From an uncultured Actinomycetes bacterium (GTDB lineage: Bacteria; Actinomycetota; Thermoleophilia; RBG-16-64-13): 55,212 bases of DNA. A program made the position numbers and the translations under genes. Below the pieces are notes generated by a model. It did no database searches. It saw nothing but the letters and a program-made list of their open reading frames with translations, and was not told the origin of the DNA. Of the stretch, positions 35,038-44,129 are shown piece after piece; the first letter of the stretch is position 1; each line of letters opens with the position of its first letter. Location of the stretch: positions 1 through 55,212 of the forward strand of contig CAIQPS010000018.1 of assembly GCA_903873715.1 (NCBI GenBank). The letters run 5' to 3'.

Positions 35038-35888
35038 GAGACCACCTCCGTCTCTCCCGCCGCGGCAGCCGTCTCGGCCGGCGCGGCCGCATCCACGGGC
35101 GCCGGCGCCGCAACGGCAGCCGCCCGGTGATGCCCGTTCCGCTGGTCGCTGACGATCAGCCCGTCCATGATCCGGATGGTGCGGCGGGCCCGCTCGGCCA
35201 CTGCCGATTCGTGGGTGATGAGCACGATGGTGTGCCCCTTGTCGTTCAACTCGTTGAAGGTCTCGAGGATGATGTCCCCGGTCTTGGTGTCGAGGTTCCC
35301 GGTGGGCTCGTCCGCCAGGATGAGCGCCGGGTCGTTGATGAGCGCCCGGGCGATGGCCACCCTCTGGATCTGGCCGCCGGACAGCTGGTTCGACAGGTGA
35401 GTCCAGTGCGACTCTTCGAGGCCGGCCTTGCGCAGCGCGGCCTCCGCCTTCTCCTCACGCTCCCCCCGGGGGATGCCCGAGTAGACGAGCGGCAGGACCA
35501 CGTTGCGGAGCACGGTGGCCCGGGGCAGCAGGTTGAACTGCTGGAACACGAAGCCGATCCGCAGGCGCCTCATGTCGGCCAGTTCGTCGTCCGAGAACTC
35601 GGATATCTCCTGGCCCTCGAAGTAGTACTCGCCGCTGGTGGGATTATCGAGCGCTCCGAGGATGTGCATCAGAGTGGACTTGCCGGATCCCGACGGACCC
35701 ATGATGGCAACGTACTCGCCTGGGTCGATCGTCAGGCTGACTCCGCACAGCGCGTGGGTCTCCTGGTCGCCCGATAGGTACACCTTGGTCAGGTCGCGGC
35801 ACTCGATCATGTGGCCGCTGCTCGGCGCTTCGTTGACGGTGGGCATGTCGCGTTCTCTCGTCGTCTCGTCCGCTGAGGCTTTCATCAC
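35034..35888 (-). CDS. MacB-type ABC transporter ATP-binding protein
   Basis: 284 aa. GTG 35888 or ATG 35885 both overlap the adaptor stop codon. It has Walker A GPSGSGKST, Q-loop VFQQFNLLPRATVLRNV, signature LSGGQIQRVAIARALI, Walker B ALILADEPTGNLDTKTGD and the switch His in ITHE. The last 40 residues are Ala-rich and beyond the normal family length. It powers the FtsX-type permease encoded next. Confidence 0.93.
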   Translation of the reverse strand: MMKASADETTRERDMPTVNEAPSSGHMIECRDLTKVYLSGDQETHALCGVSLTIDPGEYVAIMGPSGSGKSTLMHILGALDNPTSGEYYFEGQEISEFSDDELADMRRLRIGFVFQQFNLLPRATVLRNVVLPLVYSGIPRGEREEKAEAALRKAGLEESHWTHLSNQLSGGQIQRVAIARALINDPALILADEPTGNLDTKTGDIILETFNELNDKGHTIVLITHESAVAERARRTIRIMDGLIVSDQRNGHHRAAAVAAPAPVDAAAPAETAAAAGETEVVS

Positions 35889-37123
35889 TGTCCGGGGGGC
35901 GGACCGAAGTTGCCGCCGCCGGCGCCGCCACCCTGGATGAAACCTCCGGCCCCCTGCATGATGCCGGCGCCGCTGCGGCCGGTCGTGGTGCTGGTGGTGC
36001 CGCTCTTGCTGGTGGTCGTGCTGGACACGATGATCGACTCGCCCTCGGTGAGGCCGCTGGTTATCTCGGTGTAGGACTCGCCGACCAGCCCGGTCTCCAC
36101 GGTGACTTCAGCGGGCACGCCGTTCTGCAGGATCTGCACGTACTGGCTGCCGGTGGTGCCTTTGACGGCCGTGCTCGGGACGGCGAGTACGTCCGCCGCG
36201 GTCTCCGTGATGATGTTGGCGGTGGTGGTCATGCCGCTCTTGACGGAGTCGTTCATGACGTCGGGGGTTATGACCGCCGAGTAGGAGACCACGCCGGAGG
36301 AGTTGGTGCCCACGGTGTCCACCCGGGTGACCTTGCCCGTGAGGGTGAGGTCGGTGAGGGCGTCGAAGGAGAGGGTGGCCCTTTGCCCGACTTTGACGGA
36401 GCTGATGTCGGTTTCTGCGATGGTGACCGTCGCCTCGTACTGGCTCGGGTCGGTGATGACCACCGGCGCGGAGTTGGCGGCGGAGCCTCCGCTCAGTTCG
36501 TCGCCGTCCTCGATGGAGAGCGTGGTGATCACGCCGTCCATGGTGGCGGTCACGGTGCGGGCGGCCGCGTTGTCTTCAGCGTCCTGAAGGGCGATTTCGG
36601 CCGACTTCACCGCGGTCTCAGCCGCGGAGACGGCCAGCGTGGCCTGGGTCACTGCCGCCGTCGCCTGCTGCCCGGACACGACAGCCGCAGTCGACCTGTA
36701 GGTGTTGGCCTGGCTGGTCTTGGCGGAGATGAGGCTGGTCTTGGCCTGGTCGACCGCCAGTACCGCCGTGTCATACGCGTTCTGGGCCGTGGCTACGGCG
36801 ATGTCCAGCTGCGGGTTGTGCAGGATGAAGAGGGTCTGGCCCTTCTTGACCGTGTCGCCCAGTTTCACCGCGAGATCCTGGACGGTCCCCGAGATGCTGG
36901 GATTGACCGAGGCGGTGTTGGGCAGGTCGATGTTCCCCGTGCCGGAGATGGATGACGTGAGGGTCATCTTCTGGACGGTCCCGGTGGTGTAGGTGACCGT
37001 GGCGGTGTCATCGCTGGAGACCGAGCGGTAGACGAAGAAGGCGACCACAGCGATGATCACGATACAGACGACGGCGAGGCTCGCCCGACTACGTCTGGTG
37101 CTGAAACGTTTCTTCTTTGCCAT
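35885..37123 (-). CDS. Periplasmic-adaptor-like membrane fusion protein (HlyD/MacA type)
   Basis: 412 aa, ATG 37123 with GGAGGTGTC before it. It has one N-terminal helix (about 14-33), a lipoyl-like half (GTVQDLAVKLGDTVKKGQTLFIL), a helical hairpin rich in Ala/Thr/Gln (about 110-180), the second lipoyl half (MDGVITTLSIEDGDEL), a beta-barrel, and a Gly/Ser/Thr-rich C-terminus ending in Pro/Gly repeats. In Gram-positive-type cells such adaptors join MacB-like pumps without an outer-membrane channel. The substrate may be a peptide, antibiotic or lipid. Confidence 0.88.
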   Translation of the reverse strand: MAKKKRFSTRRSRASLAVVCIVIIAVVAFFVYRSVSSDDTATVTYTTGTVQKMTLTSSISGTGNIDLPNTASVNPSISGTVQDLAVKLGDTVKKGQTLFILHNPQLDIAVATAQNAYDTAVLAVDQAKTSLISAKTSQANTYRSTAAVVSGQQATAAVTQATLAVSAAETAVKSAEIALQDAEDNAAARTVTATMDGVITTLSIEDGDELSGGSAANSAPVVITDPSQYEATVTIAETDISSVKVGQRATLSFDALTDLTLTGKVTRVDTVGTNSSGVVSYSAVITPDVMNDSVKSGMTTTANIITETAADVLAVPSTAVKGTTGSQYVQILQNGVPAEVTVETGLVGESYTEITSGLTEGESIIVSSTTTSKSGTTSTTTGRSGAGIMQGAGGFIQGGGAGGGNFGPPPGQ

Positions 37124-37172
37124 GACACCTCCAGGCCATACAGCAGGGATCGGCGATCGGTACGTCCGTGGA

Positions 37173-37209
37173 TAAGGCTAAGGGTCGGACCATAAAGAAG
37201 GCGTAAGGC
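37173..37209. promoter_or_regulatory. AAGGC-type short repeats upstream of the export operon
   Basis: TAAGGC occurs at 37173-37178 and 37204-37209 with GAAGGC at 37197-37202, 7 bp before the last copy. They lie 50-85 bp upstream of the adaptor gene, in the position of an operator. This is a weak pattern in GC-rich DNA. Confidence 0.25.
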
Positions 37210-37311
37210 GGGAGGCGCTGGGCGGCCGTCATGGACGCGCGCGTGCTCGGCCGGCAGCGCCGCCAGGCAGGGTCAGAAGTGCCGCGGCCGGAGCCACGGC
37301 TGAGCGCGGGC

Positions 37312-37908
37312 CTACAGCAGGATGTCGCTCAACGGGTAGCGCCACTTGGGCTTGGGCTCATCGGCCGCATAGCCGACGGCGACCAGGAGCACCGGCTTGA
37401 CTGCGTCCGGCAGCCCGAGGACGCGGGAGAACTCCGCAGGCGGGAAGTGGGTCATGGGGCAGGCGTCGAGGCCCAGCGCTTCCGCACCCAGCAATCCGTA
37501 GGTGGCAGCCATGTAGACATTGCCCACGATCCAGGCATACAGCTCGTCTTCAGGCTCAGTGGCCATCTCGGCGGCGATGCCCATCACGATCCCCCAGATC
37601 TTGTCGGGGACGGTCTTCTCCTTCATGGTGCGCCCGAGCTTCTGGGTCTGGGCCTCCCAATCGGTGTGGGCGCAGAAGACGAGGAGGTGCGAGCAGCCGC
37701 CGATCTGTGGTTCGTCGGGCGCCAGGGCGAGGAGCTCGGCCTTGGTGGCGCGGTCGGCCACCACCTTGATGCGCCAGGGCTGGATGTTCAGCCCGGACGG
37801 CGCCAGCCTGATCATCTCGAGCAGTTCCTGGATGGTCTCTTCTGGGATGGTCCGGTCCTGGAAGGCCTTGGCGGCGTAACGGTCGGTCAGCAAGTCCTTG
37901 AAATCCAT
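37312..37908 (-). CDS. Nitroreductase-family FMN oxidoreductase
   Basis: 198 aa from ATG 37908, preceded by GAGGAGAGGGAG; a longer open frame to 38028 is not supported. Nitroreductase features: RYAAKAF (FMN phosphate contact) at the start, RLAPSGLNIQPWRIKVV, GNVYMAATYGLLGAEALGLDACPM, and the C-terminal LLVAVGYAADEPKPKWRYPLSDIL. It binds FMN as a dimer and uses NAD(P)H to reduce quinones, nitro groups or similar. It lies 142 bp after ackA, with a hairpin between, so it may be a separate transcript. Confidence 0.9.
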   Translation of the reverse strand: MDFKDLLTDRYAAKAFQDRTIPEETIQELLEMIRLAPSGLNIQPWRIKVVADRATKAELLALAPDEPQIGGCSHLLVFCAHTDWEAQTQKLGRTMKEKTVPDKIWGIVMGIAAEMATEPEDELYAWIVGNVYMAATYGLLGAEALGLDACPMTHFPPAEFSRVLGLPDAVKPVLLVAVGYAADEPKPKWRYPLSDILL

Positions 37909-38003
37909 GAGCTCCCTCTCCTCAAGAGAACGAACATCCACCACCCTGTGGCGATAGTAGCATGAGCCACTTTTTTGACCGGGCCGGCGAGTGACTGCAG
38001 GGG

Positions 38004-38033
38004 CCGGCGTGCCCGTCCGGGCGCCCACGCCGG
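38004..38033 (-). terminator. Hairpin after ackA
   Basis: CCGGCGTG (38004-38011) and CACGCCGG (38026-38033) form a strong stem with a small inner GCCC/GGGC pair, 17 bp past the ackA stop. There is no T-tract, so termination would need help or be partial. Confidence 0.4.
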
Positions 38034-38050
38034 GAGGCGAAGAGGCCTGC

Positions 38051-39205
38051 CTAGCGGCTGCGCGCGACCACCGCGACCGTCTCCTCGGCGATCACCCGCT
38101 CCTCGTCGGTGGCCACCACGAGCACCCGCACATCCGCCCCGACGGCCGCTATGTCCGCGTCGGCGCCGCACGCCCTCGTGTTGGCTTCGCCGTCCAGCTC
38201 GATGCCCAGGAATCCAAGCCCTTCGCACACCTTGGCACGCACCGCGGGGCTGTTCTCGCCGACACCCGCCGTGAAGACCAGGAGGTCGAGCCCGCCGAGA
38301 GCCGCGGCGTACGCCCCGATGTACTTCCTGAGCCGGTAGCAGTAGACGTCCAGGGCCAGTCCGGCCCGCTCGTCGCCGGCGGTCGCCGCTTCCAGGATGT
38401 CGCGCATGTCGTTGCTCGCGCCGGAGAGGCCCAACAGGCCGCTCTCCTTGTTCAGCACCTGGTCCATCTGGGCGGCGTCCAGCCCGAGCTCGCGCATCAT
38501 GTAGAGAAGGGCGCCGGGATCCACATCACCCGGCCGGGTCCCCATCACCAGCCCCTCCAGCGGCGTCAGCCCCATGCTGGTGTCCACCGAGCGGCCTCCG
38601 GCCAGCGCTGTGATGCTCGCTCCGTTGCCCAGGTGAGCCACCACCGCCTTCATCTCCGCGAGCCCGCCCCCGAGCGTCGCGTCCGCCTTGCGGGTCACCG
38701 ACTGGAGCGAGATGCCGTGGAAGCCGTACCGTCTCACCCCGTACCGCTCGTGATACTCGTAGGGCAGCGCGTAGACGTGGGCCTCAGCCGGGATGGTGGC
38801 GTGGAACGCGGTGTCGAACACCGCGACCTGGGGGATGGCGGGCAGGACCTTGAGAGCCTCACGGATGCCGAGTAGGGCCGGCGGGTTGTGCAGCGGGGCA
38901 AGCGGTGCGCACTCCTCGATCCTCCGGATGACGTCCGGCGTGAGCAACGCCGGACCGGTGAAGTGGCTACCGCCGTGCACCACCCGGTGCCCGACGGCGT
39001 CCACCTCCGACAGGTCCGCGAGCGGGCCGCCGGCCTCCGCGCGCAAGGCGCGCAGCACCGAGCCCAACGCACTGCCGTGGTCGGGGAGCCCGCCGGCCTC
39101 GCCGATGCGGCCGATCTCCCCGGCTGCCAGCGCCGTCCCGGTGTCCGGATCGCGCAATTCGTACTTGATGGACGAACTGCCCGAGTTGAGTACGAGCACC
39201 TTCAT
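38051..39205 (-). CDS. ackA: Acetate kinase
   Basis: 384 aa. N-terminal LVLNSGSSSIKYEL (phosphate loop), HRVVHGG, HNPPALLGI, FDTAFH, YALPYEYHERYGVRRYGFHG, AHLGNGASITAL, DTSMGLTPLEGLVMGTRPGDVDPG and FTAGVGENSPAVR cover the whole acetate kinase signature. It interconverts acetate plus ATP and acetyl phosphate. No phosphotransacetylase is adjacent; the gene instead follows a PhlG-like hydrolase by 36 bp. That suggests acetate released by that enzyme is activated here. Confidence 0.95.
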   Translation of the reverse strand: MKVLVLNSGSSSIKYELRDPDTGTALAAGEIGRIGEAGGLPDHGSALGSVLRALRAEAGGPLADLSEVDAVGHRVVHGGSHFTGPALLTPDVIRRIEECAPLAPLHNPPALLGIREALKVLPAIPQVAVFDTAFHATIPAEAHVYALPYEYHERYGVRRYGFHGISLQSVTRKADATLGGGLAEMKAVVAHLGNGASITALAGGRSVDTSMGLTPLEGLVMGTRPGDVDPGALLYMMRELGLDAAQMDQVLNKESGLLGLSGASNDMRDILEAATAGDERAGLALDVYCYRLRKYIGAYAAALGGLDLLVFTAGVGENSPAVRAKVCEGLGFLGIELDGEANTRACGADADIAAVGADVRVLVVATDEERVIAEETVAVVARSR

Positions 39206-39241
39206 GAGCGGGGAAGGCCCCGGCAGAGGCGGCGCCCCCGC

Positions 39242-40078
39242 CTAGGCGACCTCTCCATTCATCTCGGCGTAGATCTCGGGCAGCAACACCCGCAGGTTGG
39301 AGTACTCGAGGATGCAGTGTTCGAACAGCCCGGAGGGTACCGCCGCGGGCACCTTGAGGCCGGGCGCAAGGGTGAACTGGGGCTTCTTGTCGACGATCTG
39401 CCAACCCATCCAGAACCGGGTGCGGAACTCCACGCCGCCGCCCTGCGGCAGGTCGCGGACGAAGTGGCACATGGCCACCGGCATCATGGGGGCCCCTTCA
39501 GGCGCACCCGCCGCTTTGATGAGCACATTTGCGGCCACCAGCGTCGCCACGTTCGGGGTGTGCCACCGGTCCATGTCGAAGCCGAAGTCCTCGGGGGTCA
39601 TGAAGCTGATCCACAGGTCGTCGGCGCCACCGCCGATGTCCTCGTAGACGTGATGGGTGATGCCCTGGAACTTCAGGAGCAGCGGACGGTCGGGGTCGAG
39701 CACCTTGGCCCGATCCTCGTCGGTCATGTCCACGGCGTAGTGGTCCTGGGGCGACCAGAGCATGTAGCGCAGCGACTCCAGACCGTGCCAGGCGAACCAC
39801 CAGTTGACCATGTCCGCCGTCACGCCGGGCATCGGATGGCGGACCGCCACGTACGCGCCGCCGTTCGGCAGGGTGCAATAGCCGGTCTCACCGGGCAGAT
39901 AGCCGGGCTTGAGCAGGTCGCTCATCTCCTCGATGGGCTGAGCCTGACCTGGGTCCATGGGCTTGTGGTCTTTGAGTATCTGGGCGAGTTCCGGAGAGGC
40001 TCCGGCGTGGGGGCGGAAGTAGTACTTGGAATACGGCTTCGCCTTCTCTTCCACTGTGAGCTCTCTCATGCCGCCCAT
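39242..40078 (-). CDS. PhlG-like C-acyl aromatic hydrolase (DAPG hydrolase family)
   Basis: 278 aa, ATG 40078 with GGGAGGT 6 nt upstream. The region MVNWWFAWHGLESLRYMLWSPQDHYAV, followed by GITHHVYEDIGG, CHFVRDLPQGGG and FEHCILEYSNL, resembles the zinc-dependent hydrolases PhlG (2,4-diacetylphloroglucinol) and phloretin hydrolase. These cut the C-C bond between a phenolic ring and an acyl group; PhlG releases acetate. The His and Glu residues in these segments are the likely metal ligands. Recognition is by eye from motif memory, so the exact substrate is open. It heads an operon with acetate kinase. Confidence 0.68.
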   Translation of the reverse strand: MGGMRELTVEEKAKPYSKYYFRPHAGASPELAQILKDHKPMDPGQAQPIEEMSDLLKPGYLPGETGYCTLPNGGAYVAVRHPMPGVTADMVNWWFAWHGLESLRYMLWSPQDHYAVDMTDEDRAKVLDPDRPLLLKFQGITHHVYEDIGGGADDLWISFMTPEDFGFDMDRWHTPNVATLVAANVLIKAAGAPEGAPMMPVAMCHFVRDLPQGGGVEFRTRFWMGWQIVDKKPQFTLAPGLKVPAAVPSGLFEHCILEYSNLRVLLPEIYAEMNGEVA

Positions 40079-40189
40079 GCGGTGACCTCCCGAACGGTTT
40101 CTGTGGGCCTCTACCCTGCCTTTACTAAATCATAGGGGAAAACAGGTACACTGGAGCGCAAGTCACTATCCGAGTCGTGGAGAGCATCG

Positions 40190-40915
40190 ATGAGAGACGA
40201 CAGACGTCGGGAACTGACACCCCGCGAACTCCACCGCCAGCGCCGAAAAGAACAGGTCGCTCGCCGGCGGTTGGTCGCTGGGCTCGTCCTCCTGGGGATC
40301 ATCATCCTCATCATCGTCTTGGTCGCCACCTGCAACGGCGGCGACAACGGCACCACGACGACCAGCACTTCCAACGATTCCACGTCCACCACTCTCGGCG
40401 CCACGACGTTCACCGCCGAACTCACCGGCGAGGGCGACAACAGCACCGCCACGGGCACCCTGACCCTCACCTACGACCCGGACCTCGGGCTCTCCTACAC
40501 CCTCGAGGTGCAGGATCTGGACAAGCCGGATTCGGCCGGCATCTTCCGCTCCACCGACGATGGCTCTGAGGACGCCGTCTTCACCCTGTTCGCCGGACCG
40601 GCCGAGGACAGCGGCTATTCCGGCGTGCTCGCCCAGGGTGATATCAACGAGGCCGACCTCACCGGCTCACTCAACGGCGGCAGCATCCAGGACCTCATCG
40701 CGCTCATAGCCGACGGCAAGGCCTACGTGAGCGTCGGGACCACCGGCACGCCCACCAACGCCATCACCGGCGACATCACCGTGAGCGACGAGACCGGCAG
40801 CACCGACGAGACGGTCGACGAGAGCACCGACAGCACGGACGAGACGACCGGCGACACCACCGACTCGACCGACGGTTCGGACACCTCGGACACGACCGAC
40901 ACCACGGAAGGCTAG
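40190..40915 (+). CDS. Membrane-anchored CHRD-like protein with acidic Thr/Asp-rich tail
   Basis: 241 aa, with GGAG shortly before ATG 40190. A basic N-terminus (1-27), a transmembrane helix (about 28-45) and a Thr/Ser stalk lead to a beta-rich domain (about 65-200): TFTAELTGEGDNSTATGTLTLTYDPDLGLSYTLEV is like the CHRD fold first seen in chordin. The last 40 residues are almost only Thr, Asp, Ser, Glu and Gly, an acidic disordered tail. Function of bacterial CHRD proteins is unknown. It is divergent from the PhlG-like operon. Confidence 0.7.
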   Translation: MRDDRRRELTPRELHRQRRKEQVARRRLVAGLVLLGIIILIIVLVATCNGGDNGTTTTSTSNDSTSTTLGATTFTAELTGEGDNSTATGTLTLTYDPDLGLSYTLEVQDLDKPDSAGIFRSTDDGSEDAVFTLFAGPAEDSGYSGVLAQGDINEADLTGSLNGGSIQDLIALIADGKAYVSVGTTGTPTNAITGDITVSDETGSTDETVDESTDSTDETTGDTTDSTDGSDTSDTTDTTEG

Positions 40916-41015
40916 GCCCCGGGGGCTCCGCCCCTCCTGCAGCAAGCCGAAGGCCGCGCTGCCGCAAGACCAGATCTGCGGCCCCGCCTCAGGTCGCCCT
41001 CATGCCATGAAGAAC

Positions 41016-41042
41016 GGGCACGAAGCGAAGCCGTTCGTGCCC
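41016..41042. terminator. Hairpin between the CHRD gene and tadC
   Basis: GGGCACGAA (41016-41024) and TTCGTGCCC (41034-41042) form a perfect 9-bp stem. Other inverted repeats lie in the same 231-bp gap: GCCGCA with TGCGGC around 40961-40982, TGCGGC/GCCGCA at 41098-41117, and AGCGAA/TTCGCT near the tadC stop. Together they look like terminators for the two convergent transcripts, without T-tracts. Confidence 0.45.
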
Positions 41043-41146
41043 AGGCCATCCCAATGAGTGACAGGCGCCGAAGAGGCGTGCTGCCGTGAGTGAGCATTGC
41101 GGCGGTACTCTGCCGCAGAGCGAACGAGGGGCAGCGCGTCTCTTCG

Positions 41147-42073
41147 CTACCCTAGAAGTGCGTGGTAGATCTTGATTATCGCCGGCCCCAGCACCACGAC
41201 GAACATCGCCGGGAAGATGCAGACGATGAGCGGCACCAGCATCTTGACCGGCGCCTTCTGAGCCTCTTCCTCTATCCGCTGCTTCTGGACTGTCCGGATC
41301 TGCTCGGACTGCACCCGCAGCACCTGGCCCAGACTGATACCCAACTGCTGCGACTGTATGAGCGCGCTGACGAAGTTGGTGAGGTCGTCCACGTTGCAGC
41401 GCTCGGCGAACTCGCGCAGCGCCACAGGGCGGGACTTGCCCATGCGGATCTCGTGGAGGGTGATAAGGATCTCCTCCCGCAGCGGACCGCGCAGGCGCTC
41501 GGAGATCTTGGAGAGTGCGGAGTCCAAGCCGAGACCCGCTTCCACGGTCACCGTGAGCAGATCGAGCAGATCGGGGAGCGCGCGGGAGATCTGCTCCTTA
41601 CGGCTGCCGGTAGCCTGCGCGAGCACGATGTCCGGGATGTAGTAGGTGAAGACCACTACGAACACCGCGAGGACGATGAACCAGATGAGAGGGATGACCT
41701 GGAGCGCGGCGAGCACGGCCAGGATGATGATCCCCACCAGGAGCGACACGAGCTTGAGGACCAGGAGCGTGTTGACCGTCATGTTCCACGGGCGCCCGGC
41801 CGCTTCGAGCTTGCGCTCCAGCCGGCGGATGCGCTTGGTGGGTGTGATCGCCCTGGCTACGCCCGAGAAAACCTTGACGGCCGGGCCCAGCCACCTCTCC
41901 GACGCGGGCTGCGCCAGTTCGGCCCGCCGGAAGCTCTGCGAGTCGTAGGCTTGCAGCTTCTCCAGCGAGGACAGCGACTGGGTGCCGGGGCCGGTCTTGC
42001 GGGTACCCCAGGCGACGACCCCGACGATGCCGAGGAAGAGGATGAAGACCGCTACATAGATGACGTACTGCAT
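41147..42073 (-). CDS. tadC: Tad pilus inner-membrane platform protein TadC (T2SSF domain)
   Basis: 308 aa, GGAGGGCC before the ATG. One helix at the N-terminus, two near residues 105-150, one near the C-terminus. The T2SSF domain (about 165-290) contains SRALPDLLDLLTVTVEAGLGLDSALSKISE and SALIQSQQLGISLGQVLRVQSEQIR. With TadB it forms the platform on which the TadA ATPase acts. It is the last gene of the tad operon, 13 bp after tadB. Confidence 0.92.
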   Translation of the reverse strand: MQYVIYVAVFILFLGIVGVVAWGTRKTGPGTQSLSSLEKLQAYDSQSFRRAELAQPASERWLGPAVKVFSGVARAITPTKRIRRLERKLEAAGRPWNMTVNTLLVLKLVSLLVGIIILAVLAALQVIPLIWFIVLAVFVVVFTYYIPDIVLAQATGSRKEQISRALPDLLDLLTVTVEAGLGLDSALSKISERLRGPLREEILITLHEIRMGKSRPVALREFAERCNVDDLTNFVSALIQSQQLGISLGQVLRVQSEQIRTVQKQRIEEEAQKAPVKMLVPLIVCIFPAMFVVVLGPAIIKIYHALLG

Positions 42074-42086
42074 CAGCCGGCCCTCC

Positions 42087-44129
42087 TCACTTCTTGTCCA
42101 GTTGGATGATCTTCCGCATCCAGATGACCCCGACGATCATCAGGACGGCCGCGACGAGCAACATGGCGATGCCCATGCGCTCCTGGAACAGCGGCCCGAG
42201 GTAGCCCCTGTTGACGATGAGGATCATGATCCCCACCAGGAACGGGAGGGCGATGAGGATGATGGCGCTGAGGCGCCCCTCGGCGGTCAGCGTCTTGATG
42301 GTGCGGCGCAGCTTGGCCCGTTCGCGCAGCGTGAAGGCCGTGGAGTCGTAGATCTCGGCGAGGTTGCCGCCCACCTGGCGCTGGATGATGGTGCTCATGA
42401 CCGCCCAGTCGAAGGCCTCCGACCGCATGTGGTCGGCGACGCTGCGCAGCGCGTCCTCCGGAGGCACGCCGAGGCGCAATTGGGCCAGGACCCGCTGGAA
42501 CTCTGACGCGGTCGGTTCCGGGGCCTCGCGGGCCACGACGTTGAGGGCCTGCTCGAAACCCTGGCCCGCCTTGAGGGAGCCGGAAAGCAGGGTCAGCGTG
42601 TTGGGCACCTGTTCGTTGAAGGCGTTGCGCCTGGCCGTGCCCTTGGTGCTCAACCAGAGGACCGGCAGCACCATCACGACGATGACGACGATGACCGTGA
42701 CGACGACCGGCGCGCTCAAGGCCACGCAGATGACCGCGAGCACGACGATGGCGATCAGATGCATGATGGCGAACTCGGACGCTTTCACCTTCATGGCCGC
42801 GTCGTCGATCATGCGCTGCAGCGCGTCCCCGTAGCCATGGATGGCGACGAGACGCTTGCCCATCTGGTCGAGCGCCCCGGGCCTGCCGGAGTCCTCATCG
42901 AGGTCGAGGGGCGACAGCGCTGCCTTCCTGTCGATCAGGCCGCCGTACTCGGCGAGCACGTCCCTCCTGGGGAAGATCACGCCGGAGAGGGCCCATAGCA
43001 TGGCCAGCAGAAGGATGAACACGAGGGCCCCGAGGATGAACACGCTGGGACCCCAGCGGAGGAACTTGTGGACCGCGCTCTCCTCGGCCACCTGGCCCGC
43101 CGGAGCAAGGGTGGTTACCGTCTCACCGGTGGTGACCACGGTCTGGGCGGTGGTCGTGGTGGTGGTGGGGAAGAAGAAGCCGCGCTCAGCCTGAGCGGTC
43201 TGCCCGCCGGCGGACACTTTGATGACCAGGTCGCCGATCGCCCCCGATGAAGCAGTGGCCGCGGGGAGCGTGAGGCTGATCTTGAACTGGTTGTGGAGTT
43301 CTTTGGAGAGCGTCTGATACAGCGAGGTGAGGGCCTTCGGGTCGGGCGTCTCCAGGTAGCGGCCGCCGGACGCCTCCGCGATGCTCGTGAGCGGGGCCGA
43401 GTCGAACTCCTTCGTCTTGAGCCCGACGGCGAAGATGGGGATGCGGTTGGACCGCGCCGTCGCGAGGAGAGCCTCGAGCGTCGTGGTGCTGATGGTGTCG
43501 CCGCCGTCTGACAGCAGGATCACGTAACGGGCGGTGCCTGAGGACGCGGTCCCGAAGGACGCGACCGCCTTGGCCAGCGCGTCGTAGAGCGCCGTCTCGT
43601 TGGCAGGGGCCAGCCCGGTGAGCGACTTCTTGAGCGCATCCTTGTCCGAGGTGAAGGCCTGCAGCGTCGCGAACCCGTCGTTGAAGGCCTGCACCGAAGC
43701 GGTGTCGCCCTCGCGCATGGCGTCGATGAAACTGGTGGCGGCCGCGGCCGCGGCCGTGATGGCGTCACCCTTCATGCTGCCCGACTGGTCTATGAGCAGC
43801 ACGGTCTGCACCGGAAGGGCCACCCCGGCCCCGGCGGCCTCGACCGAGTCGATGGTGACGTCGGCGCCGTCGACCTGGGCGGTGACAGCATCCTTGCTGA
43901 GCGACTGCAGATCGGAGGAGGCCTGGCCACCCAGTTGCACCACCACCGATGCCTGCGGATAGCCCTCCGTGTCCAGCGAGCTGATGGCGACCGTGAGGTC
44001 CCCGGCGGCGCTCGCCATGGCGCCGCCCGCCAGGAGGCAGAGGAGCAGGACCGCCAGGCCGAGGCCGGAGCGCCTGAGCAGCCTGTACGTCCCGCCCGTC
44101 GGCCGGCGTCTAGAGGACCGCTGTGTCAT
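42087..44129 (-). CDS. tadB: Von Willebrand A domain fused to TadB (T2SSF) platform protein
   Basis: 680 aa, about twice a normal TadB. A signal peptide or anchor (about 17-42) precedes an extracytoplasmic beta region and a vWA domain (about 105-285) with a complete metal-ion site start, LLIDQSGSMKG, and VILLSDGGDT later. A Thr-rich stalk (about 325-345) leads to a transmembrane helix (about 357-382), then a TadB-like half with two helices (about 450-490) and a T2SSF domain (about 500-650, including TLLSGSLKAGQGFEQALNVVA). The vWA part faces outside and the T2SSF part inside. The gene overlaps tadA by 20 bp. Confidence 0.9.
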   Translation of the reverse strand: MTQRSSRRRPTGGTYRLLRRSGLGLAVLLLCLLAGGAMASAAGDLTVAISSLDTEGYPQASVVVQLGGQASSDLQSLSKDAVTAQVDGADVTIDSVEAAGAGVALPVQTVLLIDQSGSMKGDAITAAAAAATSFIDAMREGDTASVQAFNDGFATLQAFTSDKDALKKSLTGLAPANETALYDALAKAVASFGTASSGTARYVILLSDGGDTISTTTLEALLATARSNRIPIFAVGLKTKEFDSAPLTSIAEASGGRYLETPDPKALTSLYQTLSKELHNQFKISLTLPAATASSGAIGDLVIKVSAGGQTAQAERGFFFPTTTTTTAQTVVTTGETVTTLAPAGQVAEESAVHKFLRWGPSVFILGALVFILLLAMLWALSGVIFPRRDVLAEYGGLIDRKAALSPLDLDEDSGRPGALDQMGKRLVAIHGYGDALQRMIDDAAMKVKASEFAIMHLIAIVVLAVICVALSAPVVVTVIVVIVVMVLPVLWLSTKGTARRNAFNEQVPNTLTLLSGSLKAGQGFEQALNVVAREAPEPTASEFQRVLAQLRLGVPPEDALRSVADHMRSEAFDWAVMSTIIQRQVGGNLAEIYDSTAFTLRERAKLRRTIKTLTAEGRLSAIILIALPFLVGIMILIVNRGYLGPLFQERMGIAMLLVAAVLMIVGVIWMRKIIQLDKK

